Origin: Glandiceps talaboti
Taxonomy: Eukaryota > Hemichordata > Enteropneusta > Spengelidae
Direction: 5' to 3'
Assembly (NCBI RefSeq): GCF_964340395.1
Contig: NC_135559.1
Coordinates: 5,371,001 to 5,435,000 of the forward strand
Length of the DNA: 64,000 nt
Shown here piece after piece: positions 12,439 to 24,600 of this stretch (the first letter of the stretch is position 1; each line of letters begins with the position of its first letter). The position numbers and the translations under genes are program-made. The notes below the pieces were generated by a model. The model was given only the letters and a program-made list of their open reading frames with translations. It was not told the DNA's origin and did no database searches.

Positions 12439-15400
12439 ATGATGCCATCAAGGACTGGCAAAAAAAGTAAAGATGGTGCTGGTGCTGCAGCAGCTGCCGC
12501 TGTTGCTGCTGCAGCCCTTGGTGAGCTTGCTGTAGGTTTAGGGGAACCAGGGCCATCACATGAATCACTGGAATTTGTACATGTTGAAGCACCGCCGCTA
12601 CCACCACCACCACCACTACCAATGTAAGTATTGGTGACCATATGGAAGTTTTTCTTTGCTTCTCTGTTTATCAAAATTGGAACCTGTTTCCCAAGAAATT
12701 GTTTGAAATTTTTATACATGTAGGATTATAAACGTAATAGTTCCACCAAATCATGAAAATCATAAGATAAACATACATGTACTCCACAGATCACAACTTT
12801 AGTAGAATTATTTAGATAATATTTGCATGAGGCATACAGCTGGTTGATATTTTCCATGAGTTTAGTTGTCAAGGGAACAAAATTAATTAATTCAAATCTG
12901 ACTAAAGTGAAATGTAACTGCTGTTATGTACTTTCAATGTATTTATTAAAAACATGTATTTATCACTGTTTTAGCTAGAGTTGGGAAACCTGGTAAGGGG
13001 GTAAAAATGTCAATGGTTTCCCATAGAGTCAGTCTATGGTAATTTTGTTTGGGAACCCAGGTAAAATGACATGGGAACCCTGGTAGATTTTACCTACTTA
13101 GTGCCCATAGCAAAAACACTGTATCAACCGGGGCTTTGATCGACCTCAACAAATGAATATCATACCACTGTGTTCTTTCTAAAGTTTATAATGTCTATCA
13201 CAATGTGATATTTATCAAGTTTATAATGTTTGTCACATTGTGATATTTTATCACGTTTATATTGTCTGTCACATTGTGATATTTTATCAAATTTATATAT
13301 AATTTGTCTGTCACATTGTGATATTTTATCAAGTCTATAATGTTTGTCACATTGTGATATTTTATCAAATTTATAATGTCTGTCACATTGTGATATTTTA
13401 TCACGTCTATATTGTTTGTCACATTGTGATATTTTATCAAGTTTATAACGTTTGTCACATTGTGATATTTTATCCATTTTATAATGTTTGTCACATTGTG
13501 ATATTTTATCAAGTTTATAACGTCTGTCACATTGTGATATTTTATCAAGTTTATATTGTCTGTCACATTGTGATATTTTATCAAGTTTATATTGTCTGTC
13601 ACATTGTGATATTTTATCAAGTTAATAATGTTTGTCACATTGTGATATTTTAAGAAGTTTATAATGCCTGTCACATTGTGATATTTTATCAAGTCTGTAA
13701 TGTTTGTCACATTGTGATATTTTAAGAAGTTTATAATGCCTGTCACATCGTGATATGTTATTTCAAACAGACAAGAACATCATCGTTCTGGTGGAGAAGA
13801 CAGTGATTTTGAAGATCCACATGCTACCAAAGTGAAGAAAAAAAGTGGCAAAGGCACTGGTGTAAGTTTACACATTTGATATTTCACATACTCTACAACA
13901 AGATTGTATAGAATGTATTTGCTGTAATGTCATGCTGTTTTCTGTTGTTGTTTTTACGGGGCAGAAAATTTGGTTATTCACATGAACAAACTTGGATTAT
14001 CTTTGAGATAAAAAAAGTGGAAGTCAACGAATTTTCAGTTACTGTGAATGAATTTCCAAAAAAGAGCAAAATTTTTTTTTTACTGTGAGTTTATGTGCAT
14101 GTAGTTATAAAAACCAAATTAACAAAATTAATTCACCATGCTTTCTTGTGATTTCTGAACATTCTCATGATAAAACGCAGGGTTCAAAATTAACTTCCCC
14201 AGGATTGATTTGCATATTGATTTATATACATGTATAAACAACATGGTAATATGCATATTAGTGATAAGCGTATATTATACATGTCTTCAACACTGGAACA
14301 AACTCTGACATGTTTATTTTAACACACCGAAATGTATTATAATTTTGGCATTCAAAGATTACTGAAGCTCAAGGAGGGTATAACACTTTTGAAGCACGGT
14401 AGAAACCTGCCAAGCATGGCGGCCTAGATGACAAGGACTGTGTTTACACCGTGCTTTCTCTACAGTGGGGAGAACACTGAATTGATAAATATGCTGAATG
14501 TACAGCAGCATACACTGAAACATACTACACTCATTGTATTAACACGATCCACTTGTACAATGTATGTTGTTACCTAATGTTCTGGTCTTTGTAATTCAGG
14601 GTGGCAAGAAAGGTAAAAGAGGGAAAGGCAAGGCCAAGCAACAACAGGAAGCTGAACAACAAAATGGAGCTGAGCCTGTCACATTATTCGAAATTGTAAA
14701 ACAAGGGAAAGGTGCACTTCAGGTAATAAAGGAAACAAATCAGTTCTCTTTACTCTACATGTATGTTGTCATTTTAGATTGGAATAGTTAATTTTTTGAA
14801 TTGTGTCATTCAAAGTGTAGTTGTCCTTCAATAGGGAACTTGCAAACCCGCCATGTTGCATGTTGCATCATGGGAAATGTGATAATAAATACTAATCAAT
14901 TAGCATTGTAAACAATATTTTTGCATTATTTGTAACCACAAATAATCAATTCATATTTACCCTGACCATTTTGGGAGGTTTATTTTATCGGTAGCTCCAG
15001 ATTATATATTACGATAACCACAGATAATCCCATAGTCCTTTGCATCTGAACATGCTCAGTCTGGATTGCAAGTTCCCTATTGGGAGCATGACAGTTAATT
15101 TTGTCTATCCCACCCCACCCCCATTTCAGGCAATAGTATTCCACTGCTATGCAATGACTCAGAGGTCAGTATTTTGTTCTGTTTTGTTTTTCAGTCAGTG
15201 GTTGATGAGTGGATAGAGTCGTACAAGAATGACCGCGATGCTGCAGTGATTGATCTTATTAACTACTTTATGCAGTGTTCAGGGTGCAAAGGTCAGGTCA
15301 CAGCTGAAATGTATGTGTCTGGTAATATGGACTACAGTGATATCATACGTAAAATGACAGAAGAATTTGATGAGGTGAGGGAAGAGATTAAAAGAACATT

Positions 15401-18400
15401 TGATATTAAAACTCAATCAGGTCAAAAACCTCTCTCCCCTAAAGGAATGTTCACAAGTGTGACATCACACATTTATATATGATGTAAACCATGATGAAAA
15501 TTGTAGCGGCCACACCACCACGATCGCTTCAATGTAAACACATTAAAATACTAGCCGGAAACCCGGCACTTCATATCACATAGCAATACATTTTAATCAA
15601 CTTATCAACATCTCAGTGGGGAATACAGAACCTGTTATCATTGAAGGTGTGAAAGTTTTAAGGAATTTGGTTAGAAGTGCGAAAATGAAGTTCAGCAATC
15701 ACACTGGGGACCCTAAATGAACGAATTTAGCTTGTGTGACATTGTGTGGTCGTCCCTAATGTGGTTGTCCCTAAATTAAATGCATTATGAGTCTGAAAAC
15801 AATCACATCTTTTTTGCATAACAACATCTTAATATATTCAAAGCACTCATCATAATTCCTTCACATCTCTCATCATACAGGAAAGTGGGGACTATCCACT
15901 GATTCAAACTGGTGCAGCATTCCGGAAATTCAAAAACAATTTCTGTGAATTTGTCCAGCTGTTAGTACGCCAATGTCAGTATAGTATACTGTATGATCAG
16001 TATTTGATGGATAACGTTGTATCATTACTCACTGGTTTGAGTGATTCCCAAGTCAGAGCATTCAGACATACAAGTACTTTAGCTGGTAAGTAACTTAACA
16101 ACATTTAGGCAAAAAAATTGTTTCTGGTCAGGACAGTGTCTAAAATGGTACAACAACACTTAATTTTTTTTTTATTCTCAACAAACCTGTCACTTAGTGT
16201 ACTATTTATGGCAGTTACAGTTCTTTTGATTTACTACTTTAGAGCAAGTGTGTATGTGGGGGCAGATGTCATTTGCTTGTTCATGATTGGCTCTGCAGTT
16301 GTCTGCACTGAAGAAGAGAGGGTTATTTTTGTGGTTCCCCCCAGATCTGCAGACTGCATGGGCTGGACAAACACACATACAAAAAGACTGACACGAGGGT
16401 ATTTAAGTGATGTGCATGCTGACCAGAAACAATTTACTTATTTCGAAAATGAGTACAAAAGTGGCTTTAAATTTTGACTAGTTACACACACACCAAGATG
16501 TATGTTTCAAATTTGAATTTGAATCAAACTTCTTGAAAAAGCCCACTATGAATGTATGATGTGAAACTAGTCAAAAATTTTAGCTATTTTATTTTTACCC
16601 ACTTCCTGTTTTCAAATTTTGAAATTGTCTAAAGGCAGTATTAGAATACTAAAATCTACCTTATATTTTATGTTGACAGCAATGAAATTAATGACTGCAC
16701 TGGTGAACGTAGCTTTGAATCTGAGTGTTAGTCAAGACAATACACAGAGACAGTATGATGCAGAGAAAGCCAAACAGATGCCAAAGAGAGCTGCAGAACG
16801 TCTTGAGATGTTACTTGCCAAGAGAAAAGAACTTCAAGAAAACATGGAAGAAGTTAACCAGATGATGAATAATATCTTCAAAGGAGTCTTTGTACACAGA
16901 TACAGGTAAAGTTGTGATATTTGTTACAACAATAATTTGGAGTCTTTACACAGATACAGGTAAAGTTGTGATGTTTGTTACAGCAATAATTTTGAGTCTT
17001 TGAACTCAGATACAGGTAAAGTTGTGATGTTTGTTACAACAGTAATTTTGAGTCTGTGAACACAGATACAGGTAAAGTTGTGATGTTTGTTACAACAGTA
17101 ATTCAGAGTCTTTGAACACAGATACAGGTAAAGTTGTGATGTTTGTTACAACAGTAATTTTGAGTCTGTGAACACAGATACAGGTAAAGTTGTGATGTTT
17201 GTTACAACAGTAATTTTGAGTCTGTGAACACAGATACAGGTAAAGTTGTGATGTTTGTATCAACAGTAATTCAGAGCCTTTGAACACAAATATAGGCTGA
17301 AATCTTTCAACACTATAAATTAGACATGTTTAGCAATTCATTATTTGAGAAATACTTTTATGTACATGTAGACAAGAAAGATCAGAGCTATTCTACACAT
17401 GCAGTATAATTAAGAGGTAGGAACTTGAACATGTGTTTTTCATTATTCCTGAGAATGTACAAGACAAAAGTACAGTTTGGTGGCCAACAAGACAAATTGT
17501 GTATTATGATGAACTTAGGGTTATTGTTTGGTCAGAGTACATTCAAGATACAGAGTAAATTCCCTAGGATGAACCATATTTGCAATTTGAACCTTGTGTT
17601 GTTTTACATGCATCTTCTAAAACTGAAAACATGTTATTTACTTGTGACAGAGATACACAACCTGAGATCAGAGCCATATGTCTTGGAGAAATTGGTATAT
17701 GGATGAAGAATTACAGTGAAACTTTTCTCAGTGATAGCTACCTCAAATATGTTGGATGGACACTACATGATAAAGTAAGTTTGTAGAAATTCTTCCTCCA
17801 TGGTCAGTTTGAAAATGTTACAAAGATTTGCTAAGTTATTCAAAATACGGAAGTGTGCTTTGACTTTTAAAAAAAAAATACAAAGATAAAAAAAAATTCA
17901 AAAAGTATTCAGAGTGTTCTGAGATATGCTAGATGTTTGATATGCAATAAATAGGGAAGGTTGCTATACCTGAATTGTATATACTGATATTAATTGCATA
18001 GAGTTGTTCAGTTCTCCAATGTTGAACTGCAGAAACCAAATCAGAGAGAGATATAATTATATAAATGTTATTTTATCACAAACAGGAAAGGTTACCTTTT
18101 CCAAATATTTCATCTAGACTTGTTTAACTTCTTCAGTGGACTTAATGTTTTCACCAGATGTTAATGGCGTCACATGATTATTGACATCAGAGAGGCCTGG
18201 TGTCAGAGGCCACATGAATCATATCAGCGGTCTTATAAATCATATCAGCGGCCATATAAATCACATCAGTGTATTATTCTCAAAAAGATCAATACACACA
18301 TGTTCTTATATATAAAAAAAAAAAATTTTCTCCTGTACCTATAGGTTGGTGAAGTACGACAGAAGTGTTTATTTGCATTGATACCACTGTATTCAAATCC

Positions 18401-21400
18401 AGAACTAGCTCCAAAACTTGAACTGTTCACCAACCGATTCAAAGATCGCATTGTCTCCATGACTCTAGATAAGGAAGTAGAGGTTGCTGTCCAGGCAATC
18501 AAAGTTGTCACACTCATCTTCAAGTAAGAAAAATATCAAGTTTTTCTTGTTTTGCATCATTGGTTTCCATTGATGAATTTTTAGCCCCAGTGGGGGCACA
18601 GTCTAGAAGGGGTTATAGGAATGATCTGTGTCTGTTCATGAGTAGGTCTGTTCTGTCGTTTGTTGACAGCCCTATCTCTGACACTATCAACTCAATTTAA
18701 AATGGGAACACCACTCCAGGAAATGAAGTTATTTTCCTAACCTATGTATTCTGGAGAGTCATTTCTTGATTTCTTGATCACCTACAATTACTTGGGATGT
18801 CAGAAAAAAAACATCATATTTATGTTTTCCTAGATTTAATGAAGAAATATTATCTGTAGAAGATAGGGAAAATGTATATCAGCTGGTTTACTCCTCACAC
18901 CGGAATGTAGCCCAGGCTGCCGGAGAGTTTCTCAATGAATGTCTATTTAAACGTGATGATACCCAGGCTAGTCACCGTAGCAACAAAAGACGCAGCCCAA
19001 ATGCACCACTTATCAAAGATCTAGTACAATTCTTTATAGAGAGTGAGGTAAGATTTGAGTTTTATGATCATAGTTGAAATTGTGACGCCAAAGCAAATGT
19101 GATGTACTTGAGCAGTATTTCTCTTATTTCTTATTGATTGGTGGAATATAAATCTCTTGATAGCCAACGGTTTCATGATGGTGTATAATGGTAATCTTCC
19201 TGAAACTGTTCTGAACTTGAAATGTATGCGAGTGGCAAACATAAAAATGCACAACTCGTCCAGTTTTAGAAAGACAAAAGATTTTCTAGTTTGGCCACTA
19301 GGGGTGCTATTTGACAAGCAGTATGGGCCAGATATGTCCAGCCAATTAGTGTAGTTTGAAAATCCTAACTTTTCATGGCAAACGCCAATAATATTCTCAT
19401 TTAATTCAGATAGTTCTGCTTCTTTTATTTTGAACTGTTTAAGAAAAGACTTCACCCACCCATACATATAGGAGTCTACTTGTAAAATTGACAAGACTAC
19501 AATGGTTCATTGTCCAGTTTCAGGTGCATTGTGCAAGACAATGTCGCTGATGAAGTGTTTATGATTTTGTCTTTATTACATGTGAAATATCATTTTCAGA
19601 AGTAATGAAGACATGTTGACCACTTTAATTGTTAGTGATTTTATAGAACAAATGTCATCAATAACAGAAGGATTTTGCTTGTAAACCAAGGGTCCACCCC
19701 CCCCCCCCCCCACACACACACACACACACACACACAAATACATAGCTTTGTATAGGGAGATGCCCGATGCATCTTGGAACGTGCAATAGGTCTATTGTCA
19801 TTCAGTTCTATTGTTGTACATTATACAGCTTCATGAACATGCTGCGTACCTAGTAGATGCTGTATGGGATATCAATGACATGGTCAAAGACTGGGATTGT
19901 ATGACAGAGCTACTGTTAGAAGAGCCAGGCAGAGGGGAAGATGGTAAGGTTAAATTTCAGTCATCATTTTGTGACAGGAATAGTTGAACCAGCAAGTTGC
20001 AATGGCTCAATCATTTGCATGAGATTAACTAATAGTTCAGCATTTCATATTTGCCAAAAGTGTAACTGCAATGTGTGATCTTTCAGCCCTTGATGACCGA
20101 CAGGAGACAGCATTGATTGAAGTCATGGTGAGTGCTGCAAGACAAGCTGCTGAAGGACATCCTCCTGTAGGTAGAAGCTCTGCTAAGAAGGTGAGAAATG
20201 AATATGGTGTATTTTGAAAGTTATGATAATGACAAAGTTTCTAAATCGTGTTATTGAAATATTGTAGCTAGCAGGCTTCATGGTCAATGTGGCAAGCATT
20301 CGCTCCACTCAGCCTGTGAACTCAGTAATTCAAATTTGGCTACATAACTTGTCATTAGGCAGAATTCTGTGATTGATTAACAAAGCTATGATGTCAACGA
20401 CCGTGAAGGTTGCTTCATTTGGATTTGAAATTTCATCTCAACTCCTCATTGAGGTATACATTGGGTAAAGGCATCTTCAGATTCAAAACCGATGTATGGC
20501 CTCTAGACTAGATAATGTTTTATTAAACTGGCAAGATGATTTTCTTTGTTGTAGCAAATTTTAACAAGCAAAGAGAAGAAAGCTGTAATGGATGACAAAA
20601 TGAAATTGACAGAACATTTCATTGCCAAACTTCCTGAACTGTTAGCAAAGGTGAGATGATCATGTACATGTATCTTTACTCCCCTGTTTAGTCCAGGGCA
20701 TTGATCTGTGCACGGTTGGAAATAATGAAAAATGTTTTCTTGCCTATTGGACAAGTAGAAATCATAAAACACTTGTCCAAATCAGAAAGTACTTCTCTCC
20801 CAAAGTAGATATTTTTTTTTGGAATTTTATTGATATGTCACTTTTGATAAGCGAGTTGCCATAATGTTACTTCCAGTTTGAGTAAACTCAGGAAATTTAA
20901 TCATTACTACACTTCTGTTTACATGTTGAAATGTCACTCTAAAAAATTCTGCAAATACAGGATAAGTTTTACTTGTATTAGAATGAGCAAGCAATGATTT
21001 TAAAATTGATAACCATGGGAAATTCTACTTGTCCATTAGGACAAATACTTTCTTAAATCACTTGCCAAGTGATTCAAATCACTTGTCTAGGACAAGTAAA
21101 ATGTGAATTTTACAAGCAGCATATTTGACCAATAGAGAAGTTAATGTGCTCTGAATTCTTAGGTTCATTTTAGTCGAAGGTTGTAAACAAGCCATAGTAT
21201 GCGAAAGAGGGCCAGAGCACATTGAAGAGTTAAGTCATTCCATGCCTGTAACACTGCATTGTTGAGTATGATCTGTTTTGACCTGTCATTACATATTTCT
21301 TTCACTCTGACAGTACACAGTTGATGCAGAGAAGGTAGCAAACCTTCTAGAGATACCTCAACACTTTGATGTTGAGATTTATACAACAAGTAGGTTGGAA

Positions 21401-21640
21401 AAACATTTGGATACTCTGCTGAAACATATGAAGGAAATAGTGGAGAAGCATACAGAATCTGAGGTATGTGTAGTTGTGTGTGTGATGGGGGGATGTGTGG
21501 GTGTGGGTGGGTGGGTGGGTGTGTGTGTGGTGAGGTTGGAAAAATACCTGGATACTCTTGAAACATGAAGGAAATAGTGGAAAAGGAGTTGGATATGTGT
21601 ACGGTAGTGTGTGCGTAGTGATGTGTGTGTGCGCATGCAT

Positions 21641-21672
<32 letters not shown>

Positions 21673-24600
21673 ACATGCATGTGTGTGTTTGTGGGGTGGG
21701 GGGGGGGGGTGCTTATATAGGTAATATGTGCCTGGAATGATGGGATGTTCAGTTATTCATTTCAAAGACATTATACAGTTGAACCTAACAGTCAACATTT
21801 AAAACATGCTATACAGTACAGGCTGTGTAAGTAAATTTACTTGCTATGACCATACTGTTCTTAGGATCAAACTCATGATGGATGTTGACTATGACAGGAC
21901 TTGTTAAATATAGGCTGTCACAAGGGAATGATCCATGCTAATATTAGACTCATCAATATTTCCACAGGTGCTTGATGCATGTGCCAAGACCTATGAGTAT
22001 TTATGCAATGAAGAGTATGCTATTCAGCCTAAAGTTGACGTTGCAAGGAGTACTTTGATTGATGGATTGGTTGAGAAGATGAAAAGAAGTTACAAAGGAT
22101 TTTTTGAGGTTAGTATTAATTATTAAATGTTCATAAGTCTTATCCACTGCTGTGTGCAATCTAATATTATTCAAACTTTGCACAAAGTTATACTTGAGTA
22201 TATCTGCATAAATACACCCTCAGATTTTTGTGTAACAAACACCATTGTCATGGAAATGCATAAACCAATATTATTCAAACTTTGCACAAAGATGTGTACT
22301 TCTCTATTTCTGCATCCATTCACTCCTGCAAACCATGCACAAATATTTGCTAATCTATATCTGCTCTCATTCATTCACCTTTACAAGCCTCTTCACATGG
22401 AATACACCATCAAATCTCATACAAACTTAGTACAAAGATTGTATTCCCTGTGCATACCCATGTCTATTTCTTCATATTTATACACTCATTTGTCTGTTGC
22501 ATAAGCCAATGTCATTCAAACCTTGCACAAAGATTGGGTATGACTTTGTACAAACTCACATCATCATAAAGACTATCATGTACAATCTTGTTGCATTAAA
22601 AAGAATCAAACCTTGCACAAAGATGACCCATAGCTTATGAAATATACATGTGTATTCCTTGTGAAATACAGACAAAATTTGCCTCGTCTGACCTCTATTA
22701 GCAATCATATAGATTTTAACTGAGGAATAAATATTATCTTTAAAAATTCTTAATTTAAATTTGTTTGACTTTTCAGAGTGATGATCCTGATGATGACGAT
22801 ACATATGCACTGTCATCAAGTATAAAGAGAATTAATGCCTTCCACAAGTAAGTCAATATGTGTATATACTTACAATAGAAATAAGTCAAGTTTGAAGCCA
22901 GCTCTTTACAGCATTCCACATGCCTGATTTTCGTGTAAAACTTGTCAAATAAGCTTGTCATGAAATACTGACTAAATGTAAATTTGAGCCCAGCTTGAAA
23001 CAAAAGTCTGTAGCGGTCACACAACTACGATCGATGTAAAACCATGATTATAAACACATTAACATACTACCAGAAACCCAGCACCATATCTCATATTAGA
23101 AGTAAATTTTTATCAACTTATCAACATCTCAATAGTAAATACAAAAGCTGTTATCATTGGAGGAGTGAAAGTTTTCTTTTGAAATTTGATTAGAAGTGCG
23201 AAAATGAGGTTCAGCAATCACATTGATGTCAGACCCCCTCCCCCAAATGAACGAAGTTCGCTTGTTGAGCTTGTGTGACATTGTGAGATCGTCCCTTAGC
23301 AAATACACTTACCTTTTTTTCTTTTTTTTTGTGCATTTGTAATAATACTGTGTATGTTCTATTACAGCTATCATGATCTAACTGGTTGGAATCTATATGA
23401 CATGTTATTCACATTGGTCAGACAAGGTAGTGATCGCAGTGTACCAGAAGAAATACTTACCAAGGCTATCAGTTGTATACAGTATGCTTTGATGTGGAGT
23501 ATCAAAAGATTAGATGAAAGTAATCCAGACAAGGTAGGATAAAAGGACTGGGAGTCCTCTAACGGTGACCTTAATTTCTTTTGTTTCTCATAATACCTTC
23601 TAAATGGCTTGGTTGGCTAAACAAGACATAAGCGCGCGCGCGCGCGCGCGTGTGTATGTGTGTGTGTGTGGATGGATGGATGTGTGTGCGTGCGTGCGTG
23701 TGTGTGCGTGCATGTGTGTGTGTGTGTGCATGTGCATGTGTACATTTTGATAATGCTTTCAATTGAAAATTGTAATTGTATTATACTGGCTGGGTGGCTT
23801 TACAAATGATAATTACAGTCAGAAGGAAATGATGAACCGTTTCTCTTACTGAAGGTCTCAGCATTTCAGTTTAGCCATATCTTGTCAGCTACATTATGTA
23901 CTAACATAGGGTTTTAACCCTTACTTTTCCTCATCAAGGGCGCCCTCTTGTGACACTTCTTTGAAATGACTGCAAGGTTGGTAACCTGAATATTGTGGGA
24001 ATCTGTGTATCAAAGCTGTCATTCCCCCCCCCCCCCCCATTCATCCTCCATGCATAAATTAATTTTACCATTAACAGGAATACCTTTCTTTTAACAGACT
24101 GACATGAAGAAGCTGAGAAAGCGTATATCAGAGACTATCAAACAGTGTGATAATTTAATGCTGGTGAACTCCAACTCAACTGTCAAAGAGGAAGCCTTTA
24201 TCACTGTATGTGACCTCTTGGTGACCTTTAGTAAACAGCTGGGTAGAAACGCGGCTGTCCTAAGTTCATTAGTCTACACACCAGACAGAGACTTACAAGA
24301 CAATCTTACGTCTTTTATTGCAGACAACATCTTTGTGGAGGATGAAGATGGAGGTAATTCAACTCTAAGCTTATATAGGGAACAGCACTCCAGGAAGTAG
24401 ACATTTTCATAAACTATGTGTTCTGGACAGTCATTTGATGATTTTACATCACCTACAAGTACTTGCGATTTCAGAGAAACATCAACATATGCCTTTATAG
24501 AATATCTATGCAATGGGCTATTGCATCATGGGAGTCAGCAGAAATAATGTATTCAATGGTTCAATACTGAATATTCATGAGATTTTTTTAACTGAAGGGT

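Noticed and set aside
13160-13746. Long open frames (up to 182 codons, minus strand) of 12-residue repeats
   Set aside because: The 36-bp minisatellite unit is a multiple of three, so frames stay open automatically on both strands. It is intronic.
16118-16477. 119-codon open frame in a STAG intron
   Set aside because: No recognisable domain, lies wholly between two well-matched exons on the same strand, and its hydrophobic stretch reflects T-rich sequence.
19021-19494. 157-codon open frame on the minus strand over a STAG exon end and intron
   Set aside because: Antisense to confirmed coding sequence and intron, with no domain or splice support.
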